A stretch of 64,000 nucleotides of DNA from Terriglobus albidus (GCF_008000815.1 NZ_CP042806.1:2108001-2172000), one strand, 5' to 3'; positions 1 through 8,720 are shown, numbered from the stretch's first letter. The notes: generated by a model from the letters alone, not told the origin. A program made the numbers and translations.

Positions 1-341
1 TCCAGGTGCAGATCGGAAGAAGCAAGAAAGGTATGAATTCTGTTCCGCGCCGCGGGAGCTACGGCGCGGGCAACCGCCTCGATGTCGTCGCGTTTGCAGC
101 GGGCCAGACCAGCGATACGGGGGCTCTTGCCATCGCGGCCAACTTCGCGCGCGATCGAGTGTACGGACTGGAAGTCACCGTCAGACGCGATGGGGAAGCC
201 GGCTTCAATGATGTCCACACCCAGCAGAGCTAGCTGATGTGCAAACCGAAGCTTCTCGTCGTGGTGCATCGTGCATCCCGGCGACTGTTCGCCGTCACGC
301 AGCGTGGTATCGAAAAAGAGAACGCGATCGTTGGTCGACAT
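1..341 (-). CDS. leuA: 2-isopropylmalate synthase, N-terminal part (runs off the window)
   Basis: The first 113 residues read from an ATG at 341 are the start of LeuA, which condenses acetyl-CoA with 2-oxoisovalerate in the first committed step of leucine synthesis. The signature [14 protein letters not shown] lies near residues 9-22 (DTTLRDGEQ includes the metal-binding Asp and catalytic Arg). It is followed by the TIM-barrel segment with [11 protein letters not shown], whose Glu lies in the active site. The gene continues beyond base 1, so the rest of the barrel and the leucine-sensing regulatory domain are outside the window. It is divergent from a LysR regulator with 97 bp between the start codons, which suggests but does not prove control by it. 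Homocitrate and citramalate synthases share the N-terminal motif, but LeuA is the best fit to this opening. Confidence 0.93.
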   Translation of the reverse strand, partial: MSTNDRVLFFDTTLRDGEQSPGCTMHHDEKLRFAHQLALLGVDIIEAGFPIASDGDFQSVHSIAREVGRDGKSPRIAGLARCKRDDIEAVARAVAPAARNRIHTFLASSDLHL

Positions 342-403
342 ACTTGGCCTTACACCTCTGCTTCCGGTTATGATAAACCCCACTTATCGAGCGAGTCTGG
401 TCG

Positions 404-418
404 ATTAGTACTTCTAAT
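404..418. promoter_or_regulatory. LysR-type operator candidate between leuA and the LysR gene
   Basis: The 15-bp dyad ATTAG-TACTT-CTAAT is perfectly symmetric and fits the T-N11-A rule for LysR-type regulator boxes. It lies 63 bp upstream of the leuA start and 21 bp upstream of the lysR start, where a regulator could control both genes. Binding is inferred from sequence only. Confidence 0.5.
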
Positions 419-438
419 ACTTCAATAAGCGAGCCGCC

Positions 439-1368
439 GTGGACCTCTTTCAGATGGAAACCTTCCTCGCCGTTGCCGAGGAGAAAAGCTTCTCTCGTGC
501 CGCACTGCGCCTTCACCGCACCCAGCCGGCGGTAAGCCAGGTAATCGGCAAGCTGGAGGCGGAGTTGGGCGAATCGCTCTTTGAGCGCCAGACCGGCTCA
601 CTCACTGACGCCGGCGAGGTGCTGCGCGAGTACGCTATCAAGCTCGTCAATCTGCGCGACGAGGCGGGTTCGGCATTGAAGGAGCTTCGTTCGCTGCATC
701 GCGGCCGTTTACTGCTGGCGGCCAATGAGTACACCTGTCTCTGCCTGCTTCCGCTCATCCACGAGTACACCCGGCGCCATCCGAATGTAAAGGTGGAGGT
801 CCAACGCTCGCTTGCCAGCCGCATCGGCGACGATGTCCTGGCCAATTCGGTCGAACTTGGCGTGCTGAGTTTTCAGCCCTCCGACCCCCAACTCCGTTCC
901 GTCGTGATCTTCCGTGACGAGCTGGTCTGTGTGGTCAGCCCCAACCATGCGCTGGCAAAGGCAGGTACGGCGTCTGTGAAAGAACTTGGCCGCGAGCGTT
1001 TTGTCGCACACAATATTGCCTCGCCGCAGCGGCAACGAGTCTTTCAGGCGTTTGCCCAGCATCGGACAAAGCTCCCAATCTGGGTTGAGCTTCCGTCTCT
1101 GGACGCGATCAAGCGATTCGTGGCGATGGGCAACGGTGTGGCCTTATCCCCCAAGTTGACCGTCGCTTCCGAGTTGAGAACAGGCGCCTTGGTAGAGGTG
1201 AAGGCCCGGGAGCTGAACTTCGAGCGCAAGCTTCGCGTGGTGTATCGCAAACAGACGGCTTTGTCCCATACCGCACGCGCGTTTTTGAAGATTGCCGAGG
1301 AGTATGCGGTGCAGCAGGGGGATCCATACTACTTCCAGGCAGAGCGGGTTTCACGGGTTGGAAATTAA
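439..1368 (+). CDS. LysR-family transcriptional regulator
   Basis: This 309-residue protein has the standard LTTR layout. An N-terminal winged helix-turn-helix (about residues 3-62, with FLAVAEEKSFSRAALRLH and QPAVSQVIGKLE) is followed by a linker helix and a periplasmic-binding-protein-like effector domain (about 90-295). The length is typical. The start is a GTG at 439; an in-frame ATG at 454 would remove only five residues. It is divergent from leuA with a T-N11-A dyad in the gap, so local control of leuA and autoregulation are likely. The effector cannot be read from the sequence. Confidence 0.93.
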   Translation: MDLFQMETFLAVAEEKSFSRAALRLHRTQPAVSQVIGKLEAELGESLFERQTGSLTDAGEVLREYAIKLVNLRDEAGSALKELRSLHRGRLLLAANEYTCLCLLPLIHEYTRRHPNVKVEVQRSLASRIGDDVLANSVELGVLSFQPSDPQLRSVVIFRDELVCVVSPNHALAKAGTASVKELGRERFVAHNIASPQRQRVFQAFAQHRTKLPIWVELPSLDAIKRFVAMGNGVALSPKLTVASELRTGALVEVKARELNFERKLRVVYRKQTALSHTARAFLKIAEEYAVQQGDPYYFQAERVSRVGN

Positions 1369-1465
1369 TCGGTTGGGCCGAGACAATTTGCAGGGCTCAA
1401 ACGTTTCCAGTGTGGGCGCGTTCTCTGGCAGGGACGCGCCGATGCAGGTCAAAGGGGTAACTTCC

Positions 1466-1870
1466 ATGAACCTGAAACAAATTGTGATGCGGGCGGCGAT
1501 TCTGGCTGCCTGTACTGTGGGTCCAGCCACGCTCAGCGCACATGCGCAGGGAATGGGCGGAGGTATGGGCCAGATGACTCCCGAGCAGCGCAGTGCCCGC
1601 CAGCTCGAGATGATGAAAACCCGGTTGAACCTGTCCGAGGACCAGACGAGCAAGGTCAAGGACTTTATGGCCGAACGCGATAAGAAGATGGCGGATTTGC
1701 GTTCGAGCGGCGGCGACATGGAGACCATGCGCCCGAAGATGATGGAGATCCAGAAGGACTACTCCGACAAGGTCAAAGGTATTCTGACGGACGATCAGAA
1801 AAAGACCTACGAAGAGATGCAGTCTCAGATGCGTGGCGGCGGTCGCCCCGGCCCACCGCCTCAGCAATAG
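1466..1870 (+). CDS. Spy/CpxP-like periplasmic LTXXQ protein
   Basis: The 134-residue product starts with a signal peptide (about residues 1-28, cleavage after AHA). The mature part is short, Met-rich and helical, with two LTXXQ-type motifs: LSEDQ near residue 58 and LTDDQ near 109. This is the signature of Spy/CpxP envelope-stress chaperones and relatives. The tail is Gly/Pro-rich. The ATG at 1466 has AAAGGGG upstream. The stop codon TAG at 1868-1870 is also the first three bases of a repeat element, so the element directly follows the last sense codon. A chaperone role is a family inference. Confidence 0.75.
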   Translation: MNLKQIVMRAAILAACTVGPATLSAHAQGMGGGMGQMTPEQRSARQLEMMKTRLNLSEDQTSKVKDFMAERDKKMADLRSSGGDMETMRPKMMEIQKDYSDKVKGILTDDQKKTYEEMQSQMRGGGRPGPPPQQ

Positions 1871-1980
1871 AGCATTTTCCTCGTGGGAGTAGTGTAGGGC
1901 TTCCCATCTATGGGCGTTTTCCGCGATGAAAGCGCCGCTGTATGCTCTTTCGGGATACCCAGCAACGGGAAAACGCTCTA
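1868..1980 (+). mobile_element. Palindromic TA-flanked element, copy 1
   Basis: This 113-bp element has near-perfect terminal inverted repeats (TAGAGCATTTTCC at the left, complement TAGAGCGTTTTCC at the right) and an internal arm pair around GGGCGTTTTC. Its left TAG is the stop codon of the Spy-like gene. The right flank reads TAAATCC, so removing the element and one TA would restore a TAA stop. It is the same family as the copies at 11725, 23242, 30852, 33409 and 43004. It encodes no protein that I would support. Confidence 0.8.
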
Positions 1981-2001
1981 AATCCTTTCTTGTTATCAAA
2001 G

Positions 2002-2043
2002 ACCGAGGGCCAGGGAGCAAATGCTTCCTGGCCCTCGAGGTCT
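2002..2043. terminator. Stem-loop between convergent genes, likely galE terminator
   Basis: The arms CGAGGGCCAGG and CCTGGCCCTCG form a strong hairpin 14 bp beyond the galE stop. The downstream T-run on the galE strand is short, so factor-independent function is likely but not certain. Confidence 0.55.
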
Positions 2044-2056
2044 TTGACCTTGAGAT

Positions 2057-3025
2057 CTACGCGTATCGCTTCTGGTGCCATTCCCAGGCGGAGGCGATGA
2101 TCTGGTCCAACTCAGGGAAGTTCGGTTTCCAGCCGAGCTCGCTCTTAATCTTGTCCGAACTGGCAACAAGAACAGCGGGATCTCCCGGGCGGCGCGGTTC
2201 TTCGATCACCGGAATCGCGTGACCGGTGACACGGCGTGCCGATTCAATCACCTGGCGCACGGTAAATCCCTGTCCGCTTCCGAGATTGAAGATGTGGTGG
2301 CCGGGCTGTTCGAGCGCCTTGAGCGCCAGGATGTGGGCTTCTGCCAGGTCCTGAACATGGATATAGTCACGAACACAGGTACCGTCCGCGGTGGGGTAGT
2401 CCTGTCCGTAGATTTTGATCGATTGGCGACGACCGAGCGCAACGTCCAGAATCAACGGAATCAGGTGCGACTCCGGCTCGTGCGCTTCGCCATATCCTTC
2501 GATGGCTCCTGCGACGTTGAAATAACGCAACGCGGCATAGCGCAGACCGTGGATCTCGCTCATCCAGCGCATCATGGTCTCTGAGAGCAGCTTCGACTCG
2601 CCATAGGCATTGGTTGGTTGCAGCTTGGCCGTTTCGAGGATCGGCGTCGATTCCGGCTCTCCATAGCAGGCCGCGGTGGAGCTGAAGACGAGCTTGTTCT
2701 GTCCGGTAGCTAACATCGCCTCCAGAAGGTTGAGGGTGCCACCGGTGTTGTTGCGGAAATAAAGTTCCGGCTTCTTCATACTCTCGCCGGCCTCGATGAG
2801 AGCGGCGAAGTGAAGAATGGCATCGAACTTGCCTTCCCGGAGCGTCTTTTCGATCAGCTGGCGATCAAGCAAATCCCCTTGGATAAAGGCCGCTTGTGCG
2901 GGAAGAGCACTGGCTTTTGCGTGACAGAGATTGTCATAAATTGTGACTTTTGCTCCCTGTTGCAACAAGATACGGGAGACAGTCCCACCGATATACCCGG
3001 CCCCGCCGGTCACCAAAAAATTCAT
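2057..3025 (-). CDS. galE: UDP-glucose 4-epimerase
   Basis: The enzyme interconverts UDP-glucose and UDP-galactose for polysaccharide synthesis and galactose use. The 322-residue protein opens with the NAD-binding Rossmann motif GGAGYIGG (residues 7-14). It has the catalytic tyrosine and lysine in YGESK and the SDR-E pattern LRYFNVAGA that follows it. Length and domain order match GalE of the extended SDR family. The start at 3025 places the Rossmann strand MNFLVTGGAGYIGG at the very N-terminus; a longer reading from 3073 would add 16 unrelated residues. It appears monocistronic, with a hairpin downstream. Confidence 0.93.
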   Translation of the reverse strand: MNFLVTGGAGYIGGTVSRILLQQGAKVTIYDNLCHAKASALPAQAAFIQGDLLDRQLIEKTLREGKFDAILHFAALIEAGESMKKPELYFRNNTGGTLNLLEAMLATGQNKLVFSSTAACYGEPESTPILETAKLQPTNAYGESKLLSETMMRWMSEIHGLRYAALRYFNVAGAIEGYGEAHEPESHLIPLILDVALGRRQSIKIYGQDYPTADGTCVRDYIHVQDLAEAHILALKALEQPGHHIFNLGSGQGFTVRQVIESARRVTGHAIPVIEEPRRPGDPAVLVASSDKIKSELGWKPNFPELDQIIASAWEWHQKRYA

Positions 3026-3413
3026 CGAAACCAATTTCCCTCTTCCTGCAACCAATGTATCAGCGACCTCCACTCAGAATTAGGACAAGCCGGGTGGAGA
3101 AAACTCCCTTGCGGAGCAACATTATGGGTGGAGGTTCTATCCCGCGGTGAACTGATTTCACGACTTTTTTCATTGCTTTCGCCGATGCGATTCAGGAAGA
3201 TAGGGGTATACCCCCCGGCTCGTGGCTAAATTCCCCGAGTTGTTCCTTCGCTGTTGCACGGCCGAGCCGACTGTAATGTTAGAGCCTTTGCTGCTGCATT
3301 CTTGCTTTTGAGCCTGCCCTTGGTAAATCGGTTCCTGCTGCTCCTGCGACCGTTGCCGCAAGAATGCGTCAGTGTGAGGACGAGGAAAGCGCATTTTTGA
3401 GGATGGAATAACG
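3026..3413. other. Divergent intergenic region, galE/tonB
   Basis: These 388 bp separate the galE and TonB-like start codons and presumably hold both promoters. I see no convincing gene, RNA or repeat. A T-run near 3166 and a C/G-rich stretch near 3210 are the only visible features. Confidence 0.4.
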
Positions 3414-4520
3414 ATGGCGAGACAGACACAAACCGGATACACCGGCCAGCGCGTGGTTGCCGCGCAACAGAACGACATTGCCTTTTCGCACTTCGGAATC
3501 ATGAATACCGGGAAACAGGGACGGGGCTCCCTGTTTTCGGCACTTGTTATCAATGTGACATTGTTGGTGGTTGCTCTCATTCTCACTGCAGCCGCAAAGA
3601 AGGTCTCAGAAGCTCATAAGCTCACCATGTTGACGGCTCCTTCCACGCCGCCGCCGAAGCCTGAGCCCAAGCCGGAGCTCCCGAGACCCAAACCACTTCC
3701 GAAGCCGCCAGTCATTCCTCCTACGCCCCCTAAGATTAAGATTCCTGAGACCAAGCTGCCCGATGTACCAAAGCCGCCTGAGATCAAGATGGAAACTCCG
3801 AAGCCCGTCGTGCTTCAGCCGGCTCCTCCTAAACTGGTTCAGCCGCCTCCGGCGCCAGTGAAAGTGAATCTCGGTCAGGCCCAGGCCGCCAGTGTCGTTA
3901 ACAATTCGACGCATCCGTCAGCTGTCGCCCTTGGGCAGACAAACAATCCGATTGCTCCGATGACGGGACCAGCAACCAGTCCGGTGAACCTTGGCCAGCG
4001 CGGCATGGCTGGTATGCCTCCGGGAAGTGGCATGGGACCGCCGTCGACCAAGGTAAATCTTGGTTCGGGATCTCCGAACGGAACGCTGGGTGGCAAGGAC
4101 AATGCGGCGCAGCCGGTGCAAGGTGTAAAGCTGGGAGTTGCTGGTGGAACGGGTCCGTTGAATTCCACCGGGCGAGTTGCCGGACCTGTAAATCTGGGGC
4201 AAGCGGCGCCTCCGCCTATGCCCAAGCCGGCAGCGCCGACAAATGTATCTGCCGCGACTCCGCCGAAGGTGCTGTACAAGCCGAAGCCGGAGTATACGGA
4301 CGAGGCGCGTAAGCTGCATCTGGAAGGAACCGTCTACGTAAAGGTCCGCGTGACTGCCTCTGGAGCAGTGCAGGTGCTGGGCATCAGCAGTGGTCTGGGG
4401 CATGGTCTGGATGAGTCGGCGCTCCGTGTCGTCCAGGCGATGAAGTTCTCGCCGGCAATGCAGAACGGTCAGCCAGTGGACTGGTCAGGTGTTGTAAACG
4501 TAGGCTTTCAGATGTTGTAG
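3414..4520 (+). CDS. TonB-like energy transducer with repeated V-x-L-G motifs in its linker
   Basis: The 368-residue protein has a short cytoplasmic N-terminus, one membrane anchor (about residues 39-61), and a Pro/Lys-rich stretch (about 75-150). A Gly/Asn/Pro linker and a C-terminal TonB domain (about 285-368, with the YTDEARKLHLEGTVYVKV region) complete it. It would couple the proton-motive force from ExbB/ExbD to outer-membrane receptors, or act in an AgmX/TonB-like envelope role; no ExbBD is nearby. The linker carries repeated V-N/A/K-L-G motifs (VNLGQ, VALGQ, VNLGQ, VNLGS, VKLGV, VNLGQ) about 20-40 residues apart, which I do not know from standard TonB. The following gene is also an envelope protein. 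Confidence 0.82.
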   Translation: MARQTQTGYTGQRVVAAQQNDIAFSHFGIMNTGKQGRGSLFSALVINVTLLVVALILTAAAKKVSEAHKLTMLTAPSTPPPKPEPKPELPRPKPLPKPPVIPPTPPKIKIPETKLPDVPKPPEIKMETPKPVVLQPAPPKLVQPPPAPVKVNLGQAQAASVVNNSTHPSAVALGQTNNPIAPMTGPATSPVNLGQRGMAGMPPGSGMGPPSTKVNLGSGSPNGTLGGKDNAAQPVQGVKLGVAGGTGPLNSTGRVAGPVNLGQAAPPPMPKPAAPTNVSAATPPKVLYKPKPEYTDEARKLHLEGTVYVKVRVTASGAVQVLGISSGLGHGLDESALRVVQAMKFSPAMQNGQPVDWSGVVNVGFQML

Positions 4521-4614
4521 GACTTTCAGTTTTTGTTGTTCATTTTTTGAATGGTTGTAGTTGAAGTCATTATTGAAAGAAAGCGGCTTTTCCCCGCCTA
4601 GGAGTCAGGAAGAT

Positions 4615-6549
4615 ATGATTTTTCGTAAATCTTGCATGGCAGGCCTCGCCCTCGCCTCGATGATGGTGCTGGCGGCACCCGCGCACGCAATTAAAATTCT
4701 GCCGGGCAAGAAAAAGCAGCCAGACGACACCGGATACACCAAGCCAACCCCAGCACAGAATCAGTTGATTGATCGCGCCATCGCGCGCGAAGCTGAGGTG
4801 ATCAAGGTTCTTAAAGAGCGGGCTCCGCTGACCGAGGTCTACATCCAGACCATGAAGCCCGATCCGGATCTGCTGCAGGTGCCCGAATCCGACCAGCACT
4901 TCCTGGGGCGTGTTGAGTTCAATAAGGTTATTGGCGACAGAACCTACGAGACCTCCAAGACCAGCTCCGGCGGTAAGATGGGCTTCTTCAAGAACTCGTT
5001 GAGCTTTATCACTGGTCTGGGCAAGGCGCTGAACCTGGAGTTCAATGAAGCCGGCTTTATGCAGATGCTGCTGATTGACTCCAAGGACTTCGATCGCCAG
5101 CACTACAACTTCTACTTCGTCCGTAATGACTTCCTGGGTTCCGTTGCGACCACCGTGTTCGATGTGCAGCCCGCGAAAGGAAGCTATGGACGCTTCTTCG
5201 GCCGCATCTGGATCGAGCGTCGCGGGGGCAACATCGTTCGCTTCAACGGCAGCTTCAACGGCAGCCAGGCGACGCACAGTGAGTACTACCACTTCGATAG
5301 CTGGCGCACTAATGTGCAGCCGGATATCTGGTTGCCGAACTCGTTTTATGTAGAGGAGAGCAATCCGAAGGTTCCTGGCAACATCGTCAAGTTCAAGGCG
5401 GTTGGGCACATCTGGGGTTACGCGCTCAAGGTTCCTGAGAAGGAAGTCGAGAACACCTCAGTTGAGGTGCAGGGCGCAACGGATGTCTCCAACGAGGCTC
5501 AGGACGTCAGCCCGCTCGGTGCGCAGCGTGAGTGGGTACAGCAGGCGGAAGACAATGTCATCGAGCGTCTGACCAAGGCCGGTCTGCTGGCCGCGCCCAG
5601 CGAGTTCGATAAAACTCTCGAGGCCCTCGCCAACAACATTCTGGCCTATAACCAGATTCCGCTGTCGCGCCCCATCCGCGTGCGTACGCTGCTGACGGAG
5701 CCGCTGGAATCGCTGGCCGTCGGAAACACCGTACTGCTGAGCAAGAGTGTGATCGATACCACGGCAGTGATTACAGCTGATGGTGCGCAACAGGCCGGGA
5801 ACCTGAACGCCATCCTGGCCTTTGAGGTTGCACACATAATCCTTGGACATCGCCTGGACACCAAGTACGCCTTCAGCGATCGCCTGCTCTTCCCGGACAC
5901 CTCGGCGTTTACCCATATCCCGATGCATCACACGGATAAGGACAACGAAGAGGCCGCCAAGAAGACCGTTGATCTGTTGAACGCCAAGGAGCTGCAGGAT
6001 GCCTCGACCTACTTCGGGTTGTATTTGCAGCAGCTGTCTGCGCGCGTGAAGGCCCTTCCTGATCTGAACAAGGCGATGATCGGCGACTCGCTGATCAAGA
6101 ACGACAAGGACAAGGATCCGACCTTCTGGCTGGCCGCGGTGCAGGCAAAGGGAACGAAGCTGGACGTGAAGGATCTGAAGCAGATGGCAGCCATGCCTCT
6201 GAGCAGCTTCCTGAAGTTCGACCCCTGGACCGACCAGGTCATCACTCTGCATGCCGCTCAGGAGCCGATTCTGAATCCGCGTGACAAGATGCCGTTCGAA
6301 GTGACGCCGATTTATCTGCGGCTTAGCTACTACACGGCCCCCGCAGCACCGGCCGCTGCTCCGGCAGCAGGTGCTCCCGCTCCGGCAACCGGCGCCGCGG
6401 CGCCCGCCGCAGGTACGGCAGCACCGGTGCAGCAGCAGGCAACACCGGCTCCAGTGGATGGAAATCCCGGAAACGCTCCTCAAACCGCTCCTGCTCCACA
6501 AAATGGAGCACCGGCTTCTGGTACCTCCACTCCTCCCCAGAACCAGTAA
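4615..6549 (+). CDS. Secreted M48-peptidase-like protein with degenerate zinc motif
   Basis: The product is 644 residues with a signal peptide (about 1-27, ending PAHA). The start at 4615 has AGGA upstream and places the signal peptide at the N-terminus. In the middle, a region resembling M48 (Ste24/BepA-like) peptidases contains FEVAHIILGH at residues 403-412, where a canonical enzyme would have HExxH. The first zinc-ligand histidine is therefore phenylalanine, and catalysis is doubtful. The last 80 residues are low-complexity Ala/Pro/Gly/Gln. The protein may be a structural or chaperone-like relative of M48 proteins in the periplasm. A strong terminator follows. Confidence 0.65.
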   Translation: MIFRKSCMAGLALASMMVLAAPAHAIKILPGKKKQPDDTGYTKPTPAQNQLIDRAIAREAEVIKVLKERAPLTEVYIQTMKPDPDLLQVPESDQHFLGRVEFNKVIGDRTYETSKTSSGGKMGFFKNSLSFITGLGKALNLEFNEAGFMQMLLIDSKDFDRQHYNFYFVRNDFLGSVATTVFDVQPAKGSYGRFFGRIWIERRGGNIVRFNGSFNGSQATHSEYYHFDSWRTNVQPDIWLPNSFYVEESNPKVPGNIVKFKAVGHIWGYALKVPEKEVENTSVEVQGATDVSNEAQDVSPLGAQREWVQQAEDNVIERLTKAGLLAAPSEFDKTLEALANNILAYNQIPLSRPIRVRTLLTEPLESLAVGNTVLLSKSVIDTTAVITADGAQQAGNLNAILAFEVAHIILGHRLDTKYAFSDRLLFPDTSAFTHIPMHHTDKDNEEAAKKTVDLLNAKELQDASTYFGLYLQQLSARVKALPDLNKAMIGDSLIKNDKDKDPTFWLAAVQAKGTKLDVKDLKQMAAMPLSSFLKFDPWTDQVITLHAAQEPILNPRDKMPFEVTPIYLRLSYYTAPAAPAAAPAAGAPAPATGAAAPAAGTAAPVQQQATPAPVDGNPGNAPQTAPAPQNGAPASGTSTPPQNQ

Positions 6550-6558
6550 TTTCCTCGT

Positions 6559-6586
6559 AAGACGGGGGCCTTCGTGCCCCCGTCTT
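6559..6586 (+). terminator. Rho-independent-type terminator after the M48-like gene
   Basis: Perfect arms AAGACGGGGGC and GCCCCCGTCTT enclose a 6-base loop, 10 bp after the stop codon. The T-tract is short. Confidence 0.7.
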
Positions 6587-6660
6587 ATGTAGACAGAGAT
6601 AAAGGTTGTGTTAGTTGACCCTCATTGCTGGCAGTTCGGGGTCAGGGAAGGTTGGATTTC

Positions 6661-7242
6661 TTGCAGGTAATCAGAAAGTCTCTCGCGCTATTCTCACTCG
6701 CTGTCGCGCTGCCCGCGGTACATGCTCAGTCGGTTTATACGGCGAGCCGAAGAGCTGACCTTCAGGTCGGCGGCGGTTATTCGATCGCCAAACCCGACTC
6801 GACCGCGGATAAATTCAAGGGGTTCTACCTCTATTTCGATCTCGACTTGAAGCATCACCTGGGAATTGAAGGTGAGTTTCACAAGGTCAATCAGGACGAC
6901 CCTGGGAAGGAATACGAGAAAACGTATGAGATCGGGCCTCGATACAGCCGGTCATTCAAGGATGGTCTGTTCCGTCCGTACATCAAGGGGATGTATGGAC
7001 GCGGGGTCTACAATTTTCAGCTACCCGGAACTAGTACTGCTTATGCGAACTTGGCCTACAACATCTGGGCTGCCGGCGGTGGTTTGGATGTCCGCGCGAA
7101 TCGCCGGATCAATATTCGCGTGTTCGATTACGAATATCAGGATTGGCCTGGATATCAGCCTCATGGCATCGCGCCACAGGTAATGTCGTTTGGCGTGGCC
7201 TATCACTTCGGTTCCGACAGTCGCTATCCGACGAAACGCTAG
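6661..7242 (+). CDS. Outer-membrane beta-barrel protein (OmpA-like porin fold)
   Basis: The 193-residue protein has a signal peptide (about 1-20, ending VHAQ) and then alternating hydrophobic/aromatic strands typical of an eight-stranded barrel. Strands include YLYFDLDLKHHLGIEGEF near the start and VMSFGVAYHFG at the end. I chose the TTG at 6661 because AGGGAAGG lies 9 bp upstream; other TTG codons at 6625 and 6652 have poor spacing. The stop TAG overlaps the start of a repeat-element end. Function beyond an outer-membrane location cannot be inferred. Confidence 0.72.
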   Translation: MQVIRKSLALFSLAVALPAVHAQSVYTASRRADLQVGGGYSIAKPDSTADKFKGFYLYFDLDLKHHLGIEGEFHKVNQDDPGKEYEKTYEIGPRYSRSFKDGLFRPYIKGMYGRGVYNFQLPGTSTAYANLAYNIWAAGGGLDVRANRRINIRVFDYEYQDWPGYQPHGIAPQVMSFGVAYHFGSDSRYPTKR

Positions 7243-7262
7243 AGCATTTCTCCTAAAGGTGT
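7240..7262 (+). repeat. Solo left end of the second palindromic element type
   Basis: TAGAGCATTTCTCCTAAAGG matches the left end of the element at 23286-23396 but has no matching right end here. Its first three bases are the stop codon of the beta-barrel gene. It is probably a decayed element. Confidence 0.5.
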
Positions 7263-7277
7263 CGATAGAAGAAACTG

Positions 7278-7315
7278 AAAAGCCCCTGTCTGGACTGTCC
7301 AGACAGGGGCTTTTT
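7278..7315. terminator. Bidirectional terminator between two convergent beta-barrel genes
   Basis: Seventeen-base perfect arms (AAAAGCCCCTGTCTGGA and complement) enclose a 3-base loop and are flanked by A and T runs, so it can serve both strands. Confidence 0.9.
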
Positions 7316-7332
7316 GCTGCGGTTGTAGCAGT

Positions 7333-7929
7333 TTAGAAGTGGTAGGCGAAGCCGACCGCCGGGGTCGAGATGACGGTATAGCGGCGGGTTGCTACGGAGT
7401 CGAGACCGAAGTTCGGCGCCTTCAGCACGAAAGCGCGGTAGGCGACACGCAGATCCCAGCTCGGGCTGAGCTCATAGGCAACACCGGCACCGAAGAGCGC
7501 GCCGATGTTCGTGTTCTGCTTCGTATCCAGACTGGTAGTACCGAAGTCGCGGATCGGGCTCATAATGTAGCCGCCAACGCCCACCTCAACAAACGGGTTG
7601 TAGTTACCGTAGTTGCGGGAGTAGACGTAGGCGCCTGTGATCTCCTGCTGGCGGACATGAACCGCGGGCCGGGTAAAGCTGGTGCGGAAGTAGTCCGTGT
7701 ACTGCGAGAAGGAGTAGTTCACTTCCAGGCCGCTGCGCGGGGTTACCAGGTAGCGGTAGCTGACCAGACCGCCCATGGTCATGCTGGCATTTAGCTGGGA
7801 GCCGTTTCCATTGACCTGAGGCTGCCATACTCCGATGGCGCTCACGCTAATGTCTTGCCGGCTCTCCTGCGCCATCATCGCGCTGCCGGCACTCAGCAGC
7901 AGCGCACCCAACAACATCCGTTTCATCAT
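7333..7929 (-). CDS. Outer-membrane beta-barrel protein
   Basis: The 198-residue protein has a signal peptide (about 1-22, ending MAQ). It then shows amphipathic strands such as LVSYRYLVTPRSGLEVNYSF, ending in the aromatic C-terminal strand TPAVGFAYHF, a classic BAM-recognised terminus. The start is ATG 7929 (or the adjacent ATG 7926). It converges on the other barrel gene but is not a close copy of it. Role unknown. Confidence 0.72.
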   Translation of the reverse strand: MMKRMLLGALLLSAGSAMMAQESRQDISVSAIGVWQPQVNGNGSQLNASMTMGGLVSYRYLVTPRSGLEVNYSFSQYTDYFRTSFTRPAVHVRQQEITGAYVYSRNYGNYNPFVEVGVGGYIMSPIRDFGTTSLDTKQNTNIGALFGAGVAYELSPSWDLRVAYRAFVLKAPNFGLDSVATRRYTVISTPAVGFAYHF

Positions 7930-8128
7930 GCTTCGGTCAATCCCTTCAAAATCGCGCGGAACTCCACCGCCAGAATCTGGCCGGCAAAAGACAAGAGCAA
8001 TCCACTGCAAACAATTGTACCTGTCCGGATGCCGTCCCCGGTTGGACGATTCTTCATCACCTGCGGTGAGGTATTCTGCGGCAGAAATTCCCACCCGGAA
8101 TTTGCGGACACGCCCTGGAGACCTCCTC

Positions 8129-8710
8129 ATGCTCGAACATATGTTCCACCTGCCCTCGACGGTTACGCTTCTCGAGAAGATTCTGCGTCCCGTCCTGGTG
8201 TACCTCTGCCTGATCGGTTTCCTGCGGCTCTTCGGCAAGCGGGAGCTGGCGCAGCTAAATCCGTTCGACCTGGTGGTTCTGCTTTCGCTGTCCAATACAG
8301 TGCAAAACGCCATCATCGGCGACGATAACTCCGTTTCCGGAGGAGTCATCGGGGCATTTTCCCTGCTCGCCATCAACTGGATAACCAGTGTCGCCCTGTA
8401 CCGGATACCGAATCTGGATCGCGTGTTACAGGGGAACGAGACGGTGCTGATCCTTCACGGGCGGGTGGACAAGAAGGCGATGGAGCGGGAGCATCTGACG
8501 GATCATGACCTGCTGGAGGTCATGCATAAAGAGGGCTTCCATTCCTTTGAAGCTGTTGATCTCTGCAGTCTGCAGCCCAACGGGACCTTTTATGTGGAAG
8601 GGAAGAAGCCCTCGGCGATGGAGGAGAGCGCTCGCGAGATGAGGGAGGGCATCGAAGCCCTGCGGCAGGAGATTGCGGCGCTGCGAGCACAGTTAGGACA
8701 ATCGTCGTAG
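8129..8710 (+). CDS. DUF421 (YetF-like) membrane protein
   Basis: The 193-residue protein matches the DUF421/YetF layout: hydrophobic segments in the first 90 residues, the family hallmark FGKRELAQLNPFDLVVLL just after the first segment, and a cytoplasmic alpha/beta domain. A predicted coiled C-terminus (EESAREMREGIEALRQEIAA) completes it. The ATG at 8129 has GGAG 8 bp upstream. The family is widespread, and its biochemical role is poorly known. It is divergent from the beta-barrel gene. Confidence 0.85.
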   Translation: MLEHMFHLPSTVTLLEKILRPVLVYLCLIGFLRLFGKRELAQLNPFDLVVLLSLSNTVQNAIIGDDNSVSGGVIGAFSLLAINWITSVALYRIPNLDRVLQGNETVLILHGRVDKKAMEREHLTDHDLLEVMHKEGFHSFEAVDLCSLQPNGTFYVEGKKPSAMEESAREMREGIEALRQEIAALRAQLGQSS

Positions 8711-8720
8711 CGGAAAAAGA

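Noticed and set aside
5458-6501. Long antisense open frames (for example opposite the M48-like gene, dxs, recG and the PQQ gene)
   Set aside because: Arg/Cys/His-rich shadow translations of GC-rich genes without start signals or recognisable domains.
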